A DNA stretch of 64,000 nucleotides. Source: Pelagibacterium luteolum. GTDB lineage: Bacteria > Pseudomonadota > Alphaproteobacteria > Rhizobiales > Devosiaceae. This document shows positions 27,848 through 36,357 of this stretch, piece after piece. Each line of letters starts with the position of its first letter. Within the stretch, counting starts at the first letter, position 1. Both the position numbers and the translations under genes were made by a program. The DNA is taken from the NCBI RefSeq assembly GCF_900100665.1, contig NZ_FNCS01000010.1, positions 35,461-99,460 of the forward strand. Direction: 5' to 3'. The notes beneath the pieces are model-generated. The model was not told where the DNA came from and did not search any database. It worked only from the letters and a program-made list of their open reading frames with translations.

Positions 27848-28009
27848 GGGGTCAATCCCCGCCGGGTTTCCCCGGTAAGCCGTCGTATGGGTACCGACGA
27901 CCGGCACTTGTGACGTTTAGGCCTTCCCTGCGGCGACCCGCAAGGAACCCGAACCAAACCCGCCCAAACGTTCGTTGCGCTTGCGTCCATCAACGCGGGT
28001 TCGTTCGGG
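27848..28009 (-). ncRNA. Candidate structured RNA, five adjacent GC-rich hairpins
   Basis: Five stems lie side by side: GGGG/CCCC (27848-27860), CCGGG/CCCGG around a 4-base loop (27862-27875), CGTCG/CGACG (27881-27899), a 10-bp stem with a 4-base loop (27924-27947), and a 14-bp stem with a small bulge (CCCGAAC and AACCCGC at 27948-27963 with GCGGGTT and GTTCGGG at 27995-28009). The 10-bp stem has a G.U pair when read on the minus strand but an A.C mismatch on the plus strand, which favours a minus-strand transcript. No convincing ORF is present. Size and layout are like housekeeping RNAs such as 6S, but I cannot identify the family, promoter or terminator. Confidence 0.45.
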
Positions 28010-28078
28010 GAGTATGGGTGAGCTTGAGAGGGCGGGGATAGGTTATTTCTTGGCCGAAGGTGGTTGAGGAAACTCAGA

Positions 28079-28217
28079 CCCCTCATCCGTCCCTTCGGGA
28101 CACCTTCTCCCACCAGGGGAGAAGGGACGCGGGTGGTGGGCGGTGAAGCTCTTTCACAGACTCTGCCGTTTCCTTCTCCCCTTGAGGCAGAAGGTGGCCC
28201 GGAGGGAAGGATGAGGG
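28079..28217. repeat. Mosaic palindromic intergenic repeat (RIME-like), copy 1
   Basis: A 139-bp element with inverted ends: CCCTCATCC near 28080 and GGATGAGGG ending at 28217. It has an internal hairpin GTCCCTTCGGGAC and the block CACCAGGGGAGAAGG (28111-28125). The same block and end sequences occur in the element at 44697-44816. It resembles the mosaic intergenic repeats of rhizobia. It carries no ORF of its own. Confidence 0.75.
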
Positions 28218-28367
28218 TGCGCTGAGACGCGGAGTTGGAAGGACTGGTTGGCCAACCGCGCTAACGATGATCCGGCCCCCGGTCGGAGATGACTGCCGAG
28301 ATGCGGCGAGACGAAGGGATGAGGGCTGGGCGGCTCAAACCTCTGCCGCCGTTACAGAGGGGCAAAC

Positions 28368-28386
28368 CTGTACCGCGGCGGTACAG
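28368..28386. repeat. 19-bp perfect palindrome in the 27.7-28.5 kb gap
   Basis: CTGTACCGC at 28368-28376 and GCGGTACAG at 28378-28386 flank a single G. It sits in the otherwise gene-free stretch 28218-28474, where I see no ORF, promoter or terminator that I can support. It could be an operator or part of a degenerate repeat. Confidence 0.45.
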
Positions 28387-28474
28387 AGTGAGGGCCGGCA
28401 GGTAATGCTGATCAGGGGGTAGCAGGAACGCGCGACTACGCGGGCGTGCGACGCCGCAGGCGGTGTGAGAGCGT

Positions 28475-28693
28475 TTATTTGGCGCGTTTCTTGGGGCGCT
28501 TGGCGGCGGCGGCCGACTCTTTTTCGACCTGGTCCTTGCGCTCCTGCTCTTCGCGAAGGGCGCGGAGGCGGACGGTTTTGGCGCGGGTGGCGTCGAGAGC
28601 AATCTCTTCGAGGCGAAGCGCCTCTTTCTGGCGGGCTTCCATCTCAGCGAATTTGGTCTGAGCGCTGGTCTTGGGTAGTGGCGTGGTGGTCAT
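28475..28693 (-). CDS. Small charged helical protein (DUF6481-like)
   Basis: A 72-residue protein that is almost entirely one charged helix (Lys/Arg/Glu/Ala-rich, about residues 10-55), ending in a lysine-arginine tail (KRPKKRAK). It resembles the small DUF6481 proteins of alphaproteobacteria, function unknown. GAGGAGGT lies before two adjacent ATG codons; the second, at 28693, has the better spacing (6 bases). It lies directly after the terminator of the cold shock gene, so read-through could link them. The basic tail suggests nucleic-acid contact, which is inference. Confidence 0.65.
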   Translation of the reverse strand: MTTTPLPKTSAQTKFAEMEARQKEALRLEEIALDATRAKTVRLRALREEQERKDQVEKESAAAAKRPKKRAK

Positions 28694-28712
28694 CATGGAC
28701 CTCCTCAAACGC

Positions 28713-28737
28713 AAAAAGGCCGCCTTTCGGCGGCCTT
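28713..28737 (-). terminator. Rho-independent terminator of the cold shock gene
   Basis: On the minus strand AAGGCCGCC and GGCGGCCTT form a 9-bp stem around a GAAA loop (28716-28737), followed by T at 28713-28717. It lies about 20 bp after the csp stop codon and just before the small charged-protein gene. Confidence 0.88.
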
Positions 28738-28754
28738 AGGGATCGTCGAAAGGC

Positions 28755-28964
28755 TTATTCAGAAACCTGGAGGTTTACTGCAGAAGCGCGGCCATCACGG
28801 CCCTTTTCGAGTTCGTACGTGACCGACTGACCTTCGGTCAGGGTCGACAGGCCGGAACGCTCAACAGCCGAAATGTGCACGAATGCATCCTGGCCGCCCT
28901 GGTCAGGCTGAATGAAGCCGAAGCCCTTGGTGGTGTTGAAGAATTTCACTTTGCCGGTGATCAT
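28755..28964 (-). CDS. Cold shock protein, CspA family
   Basis: A 69-residue single cold-shock domain. RNP1 reads GFGFIQPD (about residues 14-21) and RNP2 DAFVHISAV (about 26-34), so it should bind single-stranded RNA or DNA as an RNA chaperone. AAAGGATCC precedes the ATG at 28964. About 200 bp without a gene lie upstream to 29181, enough for the long structured leader usual for such genes, though no fold was worked out. A strong terminator follows. Confidence 0.93.
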   Translation of the reverse strand: MITGKVKFFNTTKGFGFIQPDQGGQDAFVHISAVERSGLSTLTEGQSVTYELEKGRDGRASAVNLQVSE

Positions 28965-29181
28965 TTTGGGATCCTTTAGTGGCGAATTGCCCGCGAACGA
29001 CATGTGCGCGAACCGATCCGTGCAACTCGCGCTGCCGGACCTCAACGTCTTGCAGTTCAGGATATCCAAGTGACCGGAAGAACCGGCAGATCGGGAACCA
29101 TTAGCATCAGAACGTGTGACCTCACCTTACAGGGCCAATGCGCGCAAAACAAGGCCCTGCAAGATTTGCGGTGCGGCGACG

Positions 29182-30558
29182 CTAGCCCAGCACGGACTTG
29201 AGCGCAGACGCAGTCTTCTCCACCACGATATCCGCCTCGGCTTTGGTAAGGCACAGGGGCGGCGCAAAACCGATGATGTCACCTTGTGGCATGGCCCGCG
29301 CGATAACCCCCGCCTTGGCCATTTCACCGACGATCCGCGGCGCGACCTTTTCGCTCGCGTCAAAGAACTCGGTGGCGTTGCGATCCTTGACCAGTTCGAC
29401 GGCGCACAGCATGCCCTCGCCGCGCACTTCGCCGACATTGAGATGGTCACCGACTGCCGCCTGCATCTGGGCATTGAGATAGGCGCCGACGCTGCCGGCG
29501 TTCTCGACGAGGCCGAGGCTGTCGATCAGTTTTAGATTGGCGATGCCTGCAGCGGCACCGATCGGGTGGGCAGAATAGGTCCAGCCATGGCCGATCGGAC
29601 CGTTTTCGTCCGTCCCCTGTTCGAGCACAGACCACATCTTCTCGCCGATGATCGAACCCGAAAGCGGGGCATAGGCCGAAGTCAAACCCTTGGCGATGGT
29701 GATGATGTCGGGGCGCATGCCGTAATGATCGGACCCCATCATGGTGCCCAGGCGGCCAAAGCCGGTGACCACTTCGTCGGCAATCAGCAAGATATCGTGC
29801 TTGTGGAGCACAGCCTGAATGGCGGCCCAGTATCCGGCGGGTGGGGGCACGATGCCGCCGGTGCCCAGAATGGGCTCGCCGATGAACGCCGCTATCGTAT
29901 CGGCGCCCTCGCGCGCAATGAGCGCTTCGAGTTCAGCTACGCAATGGCGCACGAATTCGGCTTCGCTCATGTCCTTGCGCGGGCGGCGCAGATAATAGGG
30001 CGCCTCGGTGTGGATCACCTGGCTGAGCGGGAGGTCGAACTTGTTGTGGAAGGTCGCCAGGCCGGTCAGCGAGCCGGTCATCAGGCCCGAGCCGTGATAA
30101 CCGCGCCAGCGCGAGATGATCTTCTTTTTCTCAGGGCGACCGAGGATGTTGTTGTAGTACCAGACGAGCTTGATGTTGGTTTCGTTGGCGTCCGACCCGC
30201 CTAAGCCGAAATAGACCTTGCTCATATTGGCCGGGGCACGGTCGAGCACCATTTTAGCGAGGGTGATCGACGCTTCGGTGCCGTGGCCGACATAGGCGTG
30301 ATAATAGGCGAGCTCGCGCGCCTGATCGGCAATGGCTTCGGCGATCTCCTGGCGGCCATAACCGACATTGACGCAATAGAGCCCCGCAAATGCGTCGAGC
30401 AATTTGTTGCCGTCACGGTCTTCGATATAGACGCCCGAGGCGGTCTTGACGATGCGATTGGGGCTTTCGCCTCGCGCGTGCTGGGCAAGGTGGGTCGAGG
30501 GGTGGAAGAAATTCTCGCGATCCCACTGATCGAGTTGGTCGTTGGTCAGCATCGTCAT
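29182..30558 (-). CDS. Class III aminotransferase (probable DoeD, diaminobutyrate transaminase)
   Basis: A 458-residue PLP-dependent class III aminotransferase. Conserved parts include [17 protein letters not shown] (Asp contacting the PLP nitrogen) and [16 protein letters not shown] with the PLP-binding lysine (near residue 285). By sequence it is like omega-aminotransferases acting on putrescine, GABA or taurine. Lying in the ectoine island directly after a semialdehyde dehydrogenase gene, it is best read as DoeD, converting L-2,4-diaminobutyrate to aspartate semialdehyde. GABA or putrescine use cannot be excluded. The start may be 30558 or 30552. Confidence 0.8.
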   Translation of the reverse strand: MTMLTNDQLDQWDRENFFHPSTHLAQHARGESPNRIVKTASGVYIEDRDGNKLLDAFAGLYCVNVGYGRQEIAEAIADQARELAYYHAYVGHGTEASITLAKMVLDRAPANMSKVYFGLGGSDANETNIKLVWYYNNILGRPEKKKIISRWRGYHGSGLMTGSLTGLATFHNKFDLPLSQVIHTEAPYYLRRPRKDMSEAEFVRHCVAELEALIAREGADTIAAFIGEPILGTGGIVPPPAGYWAAIQAVLHKHDILLIADEVVTGFGRLGTMMGSDHYGMRPDIITIAKGLTSAYAPLSGSIIGEKMWSVLEQGTDENGPIGHGWTYSAHPIGAAAGIANLKLIDSLGLVENAGSVGAYLNAQMQAAVGDHLNVGEVRGEGMLCAVELVKDRNATEFFDASEKVAPRIVGEMAKAGVIARAMPQGDIIGFAPPLCLTKAEADIVVEKTASALKSVLG

Positions 30559-30580
30559 TTTCCTATTGTTCTTTTGTATC

Positions 30581-32071
30581 TCAGGCCCAGTCGCGGCAGA
30601 CATATTTGACTTCGGTGAACTCTTCCATGCCCAGCCGGGCGCCTTCGCGGCCCATGCCCGATTGCTTGTAGCCGCCAAAGGGAATCGGCGCGCCGGTCAC
30701 CTTGGTGCGGTTGACCGCGACCATGCCGAACTGGAGCTGTCGGCTTGCCCTGTAGATGCGGCGCGGGTCCATGGTGTGGAGATAGGCGATTAGCCCGTAC
30801 TCGGTGTCGTTGGCACGCTTTAGCGCTTCCTCTTCGGAGTCGAAGGCGCAAATTGCGGCGACCGGGCCAAATGTCTCTTCGTTCATGATCAGCGCGTCGG
30901 CGGGCACATCGACGAGCACCGTGGGCTGGAAAAACAAAGGCCCCTGGGTATCGATCTTGCCGCCGACGAGGCATCTGGCGCCTTTTGCGAGTGCGTCTTC
31001 GACATGGGAGATTTGTTTGGCGACCGCCTTTTCGTTCATCAGGGGGCCGATGTCGGGATCGGTGTGTCCTGCCCCAAGCGTCAGCGCGCTGCTAGCTTCG
31101 GCAAATCGCTCGCAGAACTGGTCATAGACGCGCCGCTCGACAAAGAAGCGATTGGCGCCGAGGCAATCCTGGCCCGATGTCGCAAACTTTGCCTTGATGG
31201 CTTCTTCGACGGCCTGATCGATATCGGCATCGGCAAAGACGATGAACGGGGCGTGGCCGCCCAGTTCCATGACCAGGCGTTTTACCGTATCGGCGGATTG
31301 ACGATAGAGAAGCTTGCCGACTTCGGTCGAGCCGGTAAACGAGAGCACGCGCACGCGGCTGTCCTTCACCCATGGCTCAACGATGGTGGGCGCCTTTCCA
31401 GTGACGACGTTGAACGCGCCGGCGGGAATGCCCGCGCGCGCCCCGAGGACGGCAAGGGCCGTGGCCGAATAGGGCGTTTCAGAAGACGGATGCACGAGAC
31501 AGGTGCAGCCTGCGGCCAGCGCCGCTGCCGCCTTGCGGGTGATCATGGCCGAGGGGAAGTTCCAGGGCGTGATGAGCGCTGCGACCCCAGCCGGCTCGCG
31601 CCAGATTTCGACTTCGGCGTCGGGCAGATGCGAGGTCACCGATTCAATATTGGGGCGCTTGGCTTCCTCGGCGAAGAACTCCACGAAGGAGGCAGCATAG
31701 GCGATCTCTCCCCGCGATTCCGAAATGGGCTTGCCCTGTTCGGCGGTCATGATCTGGGCGAGATCTTCCTGCGCATCCATGATCAGATCATACCAGCGGC
31801 GCAGTATCGTCGAGCGCTCCTGGGGCAAAAGACCCGACCAGGCATGGAAAACCTCGTCGGCCCGCCCGATCGCCGCCTGGGACTCTTCGGCACTCAGGGC
31901 GGCAATCGTGCCGATCTCCTCGCCGGTGGCCGGATCTGTAACCGAAATGGTTTCGCCCGACACCGCCGCGACCGCTTGTCCCCCGATATGGGCTAGCTGG
32001 CACAACAGGTCGGGGTCGGCGAGTTGGGCGGCGAGGCCCGCATGGGCATATTTGGCAGACAGGCTGGACAT
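30581..32071 (-). CDS. NAD(P)-dependent semialdehyde dehydrogenase (probable DoeC)
   Basis: A 496-residue aldehyde dehydrogenase of the succinate-semialdehyde group. [14 protein letters not shown] (cofactor and oxyanion Asn), [17 protein letters not shown] (catalytic Glu) and [12 protein letters not shown] (catalytic Cys, about residue 305) are all intact. In ectoine degradation DoeC oxidises aspartate semialdehyde to aspartate; GabD-type use of succinate semialdehyde is the other option. It is 22 bp upstream of the transaminase gene on the same strand, so both are co-expressed. An Lrp/AsnC regulator gene lies next upstream. Confidence 0.85.
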   Translation of the reverse strand: MSSLSAKYAHAGLAAQLADPDLLCQLAHIGGQAVAAVSGETISVTDPATGEEIGTIAALSAEESQAAIGRADEVFHAWSGLLPQERSTILRRWYDLIMDAQEDLAQIMTAEQGKPISESRGEIAYAASFVEFFAEEAKRPNIESVTSHLPDAEVEIWREPAGVAALITPWNFPSAMITRKAAAALAAGCTCLVHPSSETPYSATALAVLGARAGIPAGAFNVVTGKAPTIVEPWVKDSRVRVLSFTGSTEVGKLLYRQSADTVKRLVMELGGHAPFIVFADADIDQAVEEAIKAKFATSGQDCLGANRFFVERRVYDQFCERFAEASSALTLGAGHTDPDIGPLMNEKAVAKQISHVEDALAKGARCLVGGKIDTQGPLFFQPTVLVDVPADALIMNEETFGPVAAICAFDSEEEALKRANDTEYGLIAYLHTMDPRRIYRASRQLQFGMVAVNRTKVTGAPIPFGGYKQSGMGREGARLGMEEFTEVKYVCRDWA

Positions 32072-32204
32072 GGTCGCGCTCTCGGTGGGATTTTGCTCAC
32101 CATAGACAAGAGTGCGCAGAGGCTGGTGCCAAACTTGGCCGAGCCTGGCGATGGTTCTGCTGCCATCCCCGCCGCTGGGGCGAGGGTTCGTCTGGACGGT
32201 TAAC

Positions 32205-32729
32205 CTATCCCGCCTCGGTGATCGCAGTGACCGGCCAGGGCGTGTCCTTGACCGGAGAGGTCACAACATAGGAATAATACCGTCGAACGCCGATCTTGGC
32301 GGCGAGGAGGTCCTCGATCAGCATCTGGTAGGCTTCGAGGTCGCGGGTGATGACCTTGAGCATGTAATCGATGCCGCCACCGACCGCCCAGCATTCGACG
32401 ATGCGGTCGATCTTTCCGATCTTAGCTTCAAAGCGTGCGAAATCTTCGGCCTGATGGCTTTCGAGTTCGATCTGGACGAAGACGACCGTTAGTGGTCCGA
32501 AGGCCCTGAGGGAAATGCGGGCGCCATAGCTCTCGATAATGCCTGCATCTTCGAGGCGCTTTAAGCGCTCCCAGCATGGGGTTGGCGTGAGGTTGACGCG
32601 CTCGGCGAGCGTAGCCTTTGGTATTCGCCCCTCACGCTGGAGGATCGAGAGGATTTTCAGATCCCTGTCGTCGAGTTTGATCTGACCTTGGCGAATGGCG
32701 CCGCCCCTTGATGGCATATGAAGCTGCAT
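32205..32729 (-). CDS. Lrp/AsnC-family regulator (probable AsnC/DoeX)
   Basis: A 174-residue Lrp/AsnC regulator. The N-terminal helix-turn-helix (about residues 20-70; KATLAERVNLTPTPCWERL) is followed by an alpha-beta ligand domain (about 80-165). In Halomonas and in many alphaproteobacteria a gene of this type, doeX or asnC, sits among the ectoine catabolism genes and feels DABA-derived metabolites; position between doeCD and ehuA fits that. The start may be the second Met (32717). There is a 133-bp gap before doeC. Confidence 0.85.
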   Translation of the reverse strand: MQLHMPSRGGAIRQGQIKLDDRDLKILSILQREGRIPKATLAERVNLTPTPCWERLKRLEDAGIIESYGARISLRAFGPLTVVFVQIELESHQAEDFARFEAKIGKIDRIVECWAVGGGIDYMLKVITRDLEAYQMLIEDLLAAKIGVRRYYSYVVTSPVKDTPWPVTAITEAG

Positions 32730-32799
32730 GCGCGCACGGTACTACCGCGAGGGGCTAAGCGTCCAGATTTAAACGCTTAAAAAGATTCAGCACCAAACG

Positions 32800-32824
32800 G
32801 CCATCCGGGCTAGGTCCGGATGGC
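32800..32824 (-). terminator. Possible terminator between ehuA and the Lrp gene
   Basis: GCCATCCGG at 32800-32808 pairs with CCGGATGGC at 32816-32824 around 7 bases, just after the ehuA stop. Only a short T-rich stretch follows on the minus strand, so termination efficiency is doubtful. Confidence 0.45.
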
Positions 32825-32856
32825 GCCGTGAGATTGGTGGCCAATCGCCGATGGCG

Positions 32857-33648
32857 CTAGTTGTCTTCCAGCACCGCCTTGAGGAATTCGCGCGTGCGCT
32901 CTTCCTTGGGATTGGTGAAAAGGTCTTCGGGCTTGCCCTGTTCGAGCACCTTCCCACGGTCGAAAAAGCAGACGCGGTCGGAAATCTGGCGGGCGAAGTT
33001 CATCTCGTGGGTGACGAGCAACATTGTGAGATCGTGCTCTTCGGCCAGCCTGCGGATGACGCCGAGCACTTCGCCGACCAGTTCGGGATCGAGCGCCGAT
33101 GTCGGCTCGTCGAACAGCATGATCTTGGGGCGCATGGCGAGGGCGCGGGCGATGCCGACGCGCTGCTGCTGGCCGCCCGAGAGCTGATGTGGGTATTTGT
33201 CGGCGTGAGCGGTGAGCCCGACCATTTCGAGCAGTTCATCCGCGCGCTGTTTGGCTTCGGCCTTGGGCATGCCCAAGACTTGCGTCGGCGCTTCGGTCAG
33301 GTTGCGGCGCACTGTCATGTGCGGGAAGAGATTAAACTGCTGGAACACCATGCCCATCTTCTCGCGCATCTTGCGCAGATGGGATTCGCTGGCGGGCTTA
33401 AGATCGCCGTTGCCGCCCTTTTCGTGCCAGAGCGTATCGCCATCGACATAGACGACGCCGCCGGAAATCGGCTCGAGGGTCATGAGAATGCGCAGGACGG
33501 TCGACTTGCCCGAACCCGAAGGCCCGATGATCGTGACCTTCTCGCCGCGCTTCACCTCGAAATCGAGTTCATCGATCACGGTGAACGTGTCGAAGCGTTT
33601 GACGACCTTGTCGAACTTGATGATCGTATCGGCGCCGGTTTCGGTCAT
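32857..33648 (-). CDS. ehuA: Ectoine/hydroxyectoine ABC transporter ATPase EhuA
   Basis: A 263-residue polar-amino-acid type ABC ATPase. Walker A is GPSGSGKST (about residues 42-50), the signature [15 protein letters not shown] follows, Walker B is [12 protein letters not shown] and the switch is VTHE. EhuA energises the EhuBCD importer for the compatible solutes ectoine and 5-hydroxyectoine. It overlaps ehuD by 4 bp at the end of the ehuB-C-D-A unit. The identification leans on neighbours (ehuB, eutB, eutC, doeA), since the ATPase alone resembles glutamine or arginine transporters. Confidence 0.9.
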   Translation of the reverse strand: MTETGADTIIKFDKVVKRFDTFTVIDELDFEVKRGEKVTIIGPSGSGKSTVLRILMTLEPISGGVVYVDGDTLWHEKGGNGDLKPASESHLRKMREKMGMVFQQFNLFPHMTVRRNLTEAPTQVLGMPKAEAKQRADELLEMVGLTAHADKYPHQLSGGQQQRVGIARALAMRPKIMLFDEPTSALDPELVGEVLGVIRRLAEEHDLTMLLVTHEMNFARQISDRVCFFDRGKVLEQGKPEDLFTNPKEERTREFLKAVLEDN

Positions 33649-34337
33649 TTGAGCGGAATTCCTCTTTTGGGCAGCTTGTCATCAAGCAGGCGCACGGCGC
33701 CGGATGCGATCAGGGTCATGATCAGATAGATGCCGCCGACCATCGAGAGCGGGACGATGTAGTTGAACGTCCTGTCGCCGATGATGCGCGCGACGTTGAG
33801 CATTTCGAGGACCGTGACCACAGATAGGAGCGGCACGTCCTTCATGATCGAGACGAGATAATTGCCCATGGCCGGGACGATGCGCGGCACTGCCTGGGGC
33901 AGGATGATGTGGGTGAAGGTGCGGGTGCCCGAAAGATTGAGCGCCCGGGCCGCTTCGTGCTGTCCACGGGCTACAGCTTCGATGCCGGCCCGATAGACCT
34001 CGGAAGTATAGGCCGAATATTGCAGGCCCAGCGCCAGCGCCCCCGTCATGAAGGCCGGAAGCACGATGCCGAATTCGGGCAGGACGTAATAGAGAAAGAA
34101 CAGCTGGATCAGCAGCGGCGTATCACGGAGAAACTCCGTCACTACGATCGCGGGCCATGAGATGATCTTGAGAGGTGCTGCCTTGAGCGCGGCCCAGACG
34201 AGGCCGAGGACGAGTGCGATGAAGAAGCCCACGACGGCGGCCTGGATGGTGACCCACATGCCGATCAAAAGGATCGGCAGGATGGAGGTCGCAAAGGCCC
34301 AGGTCGAGGAGGTATCCCATTCGATTCCGAAAAGCAT
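33645..34337 (-). CDS. ehuD: Ectoine/hydroxyectoine ABC permease EhuD
   Basis: A 230-residue permease of the HisMQ type with about five hydrophobic helices. The cytoplasmic loop reads [24 protein letters not shown], the EAA motif that docks on the ATPase, at about residues 140-165. It overlaps ehuA by 4 bp and starts 3 bp after ehuC, so one mRNA carries both permeases. EhuC and EhuD form the heterodimeric channel. Confidence 0.9.
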   Translation of the reverse strand: MLFGIEWDTSSTWAFATSILPILLIGMWVTIQAAVVGFFIALVLGLVWAALKAAPLKIISWPAIVVTEFLRDTPLLIQLFFLYYVLPEFGIVLPAFMTGALALGLQYSAYTSEVYRAGIEAVARGQHEAARALNLSGTRTFTHIILPQAVPRIVPAMGNYLVSIMKDVPLLSVVTVLEMLNVARIIGDRTFNYIVPLSMVGGIYLIMTLIASGAVRLLDDKLPKRGIPLK

Positions 34338-34340
34338 GGC

Positions 34341-35012
34341 CTACCTCGCTCCCGCGCGCCAGCGGCCAACGAACCGCTCGAGCACTTTCATCATGGCCGT
34401 CAGGACCAGGGCCAGACCGAAATACATGAACAGCGTCATGGTATAGATCGTGGTCGAATCCTGGGTGAAATTGCGCAATTGCTCGGCCCGGAAGGCCAGA
34501 TCGGAGAGGCTGATAAGCGACACCAGCGCGGTATCTTTCAAATTCTGGATGGCCAGATTGCCAAAGGACGGCATCATTTCGGGGATGGCCTGGGGCAGCG
34601 CCACGCGCCACAGCGTTTTGCGCGGTGTGAAATTGAGCGCCTTGGCAGCTTCGTACTGGTCTTTTGAAACCGACTGGATGGCGCCACGCACGACCTCGGC
34701 ACCATAGGCACCGATATTGAGCGACAGGGCCAGAACACCGGCCACAACGGGCGGCAATCGCAAGTCCAGTCCGATGGCCTGCCCGGCGACTGGCAGCGCG
34801 AAATAGAGCCAGAACAGCTGGACCAGAAGCGACGTGCCCCGGAAAATTTCGATGTAACCGACCGCAATCGCCTTGATGAGCGGATTGTGGGCCAGCTTGC
34901 CGATACCGGCTGCGAACGAAAGGATCGCGCCAAATATCGTCGAGTAAATCGTTAGCTCGATGGTCACCCAAGCCCCTTGCATCAGGGGATTGAGGTATTG
35001 CGTCCAATCCAT
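34341..35012 (-). CDS. ehuC: Ectoine/hydroxyectoine ABC permease EhuC
   Basis: A 223-residue HisMQ-type permease with about five hydrophobic helices and the EAA loop EAAKALNFTPRKTLWRVALP (about residues 135-155). It pairs with EhuD. A 110-bp gap separates it from ehuB upstream, without an obvious terminator, so ehuBCDA may be one transcript or have an internal processing site. Family and position support the name. Confidence 0.9.
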   Translation of the reverse strand: MDWTQYLNPLMQGAWVTIELTIYSTIFGAILSFAAGIGKLAHNPLIKAIAVGYIEIFRGTSLLVQLFWLYFALPVAGQAIGLDLRLPPVVAGVLALSLNIGAYGAEVVRGAIQSVSKDQYEAAKALNFTPRKTLWRVALPQAIPEMMPSFGNLAIQNLKDTALVSLISLSDLAFRAEQLRNFTQDSTTIYTMTLFMYFGLALVLTAMMKVLERFVGRWRAGAR

Positions 35013-35122
35013 AGGCTCGATCTCGAACTGACTTGTCTTGGAAAAGGGAGCTTAACCAACAAGCCGGCAGGCGCAACCGCCTACCGGCATCATTGGATCA
35101 TCGCCAAAAGGCGGATGGCACC

Positions 35123-35992
35123 TTACTCGGTGCAGAGCTCTTCAGTGGTCACGTCGAACGAGCGCGACACGTCCGCATCGGTAAACCCATAACCGGTTAC
35201 CGACGCTTCCCATTCAGGGGTCTGCTTGTATTCGGCAAGGATGTCGTTGACCGCGTCGCGGAGCTCTTCATTGCCCTGCGCGAAGACGAAACCACCCCAA
35301 GAGCGCTGCTCTTCACCGTCGATGATGGGATCGGTAAAGCCTTCAGCCACTTCAACCGCATCGCTCTGTCCAGCCAGTTCGCTGGCGGTCAGGCCGGTTG
35401 CCGCATAGGCATCCGCGCGACCGGTCGAGACCGTCGAGATTGCGTCGGCGTTCGACGAGATGGTTACGAGCTGACTTTCAGAAACGCCCAAAGCCTGCAT
35501 CATGTCGAGCTGGTTTGCACCAGCCATGATGGCGACGGTCAGGTCCGGGTTATCGGCGAAATCCTGGTAGCCGGTCAGGCCGCCGGGGTTGCCGGCTGGA
35601 ACGAGCAGACCTTCACCATAGGAGGTGTTGGGCTCGGAATAGATAACTGTCGAGCAGCGGGTCGGGATAACCGCCATTTCGGCTGCGACCATGTCGAAGC
35701 GGTCGGCCTGAAGGCCGGGGATTAGCGACGAGAAGTCAGTGGTGACCCACTCGATATTTTCGACGCCGAGCTGTTCGACGATATATTTTGCGACGTCAGG
35801 ACCTGCACCCATGGCATCGCCCGTGACGGGGTCGATGTAGCCATAGGGGATCTCGTTGGCGACAGCGATACGGATCGTGCCACTTTCCTGAATTTCAGCG
35901 AGACTGGCAGCCTGTGCGGCACCTGCGACACCGAGCGCCGCGACGCCGGCAAGCAGAGTGGTCGTCAGGGATTTTGAAATTGTCATGCGCAT
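35123..35992 (-). CDS. ehuB: Ectoine/hydroxyectoine-binding protein EhuB
   Basis: A 289-residue periplasmic binding protein of the amino-acid class (SBP family 3). A signal peptide ends about residue 29 (GAAQA-AS). The mature part begins with IRIAVANEIPYGYIDP and contains DVAKYIVEQLGVENIEW and the EMAVIPTRCSTVIYSEPN stretch that resembles the EhuB ligand site. It heads the ehu operon and is divergent from eutB across 365 bp. GGAG precedes the ATG at 35992; the longer upstream frame is not used. Expression is probably induced by ectoine derivatives. Confidence 0.9.
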   Translation of the reverse strand: MRMTISKSLTTTLLAGVAALGVAGAAQAASLAEIQESGTIRIAVANEIPYGYIDPVTGDAMGAGPDVAKYIVEQLGVENIEWVTTDFSSLIPGLQADRFDMVAAEMAVIPTRCSTVIYSEPNTSYGEGLLVPAGNPGGLTGYQDFADNPDLTVAIMAGANQLDMMQALGVSESQLVTISSNADAISTVSTGRADAYAATGLTASELAGQSDAVEVAEGFTDPIIDGEEQRSWGGFVFAQGNEELRDAVNDILAEYKQTPEWEASVTGYGFTDADVSRSFDVTTEELCTE

Positions 35993-36047
35993 AATGTCTC
36001 CTGTCCTTTGATATTTTTGCAGATTGCATGCAGTCACGGTCGGGGCT

Positions 36048-36180
36048 GGCCAAATAATATTTTGGCCCACTCGAAGTTGGACGGCACCGTGCTCGCGGCA
36101 ATTGCAAACACAAAACCATCCACGCACTGCCGAACTTGAGCGTTCGGAGCAACTAATGCTTTAACGCCGATTAGGGTTGC
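36048..36180. promoter_or_regulatory. Palindromes in the 365-bp ehuB-eutB divergent promoter region
   Basis: Between 35993 and 36357 there is no gene. GGCCAAA (36048-36054) and TTTGGCC (36061-36067) flank TAATAT, 56 bp before the ehuB start. CCGAAC (36130-36135) and GTTCGG (36142-36147) form a second perfect inverted repeat. A looser one, with a 2-base bulge, spans 36149-36180 (GCAAC...GTTGC). These are the best candidates for operators that coordinate uptake with degradation. Confidence 0.5.
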
Positions 36181-36357
36181 CAACTTCCTGCCACAAGTCG
36201 AGGGAGGATACGTCTATATGATGAGCAGCCGGCAGCAAGACCATCTGCCAGGACCGGGGTAAATTGGAAGGACCGCCCCGCATGGCGACATGCATAGTCG
36301 CTCAATGACGGTAGCCGGCCAGCCCGCATAGTGGCGCATAGAGCCGGCACGACTAAC

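Noticed and set aside
27704..27913. 69-codon plus-strand ORF after pcaF
   Set aside because: It runs through the hairpin-rich stretch, has no usable ribosome binding site and no family resemblance; RNA structure explains the sequence better.
28261..28602. 113-codon minus-strand ORF overlapping the small charged-protein gene
   Set aside because: Proline- and arginine-rich composition typical of an out-of-frame GC-rich ORF; the RBS and terminator context supports the gene in the other frame.
29182..32071. Reading the transaminase and dehydrogenase simply as a GABA pathway (gabT/gabD)
   Set aside because: Possible on sequence, but the adjacent Lrp gene and the ehu/eut/doeA genes match the ectoine degradation cluster, so DoeD/DoeC is preferred and GABA kept as the alternative.
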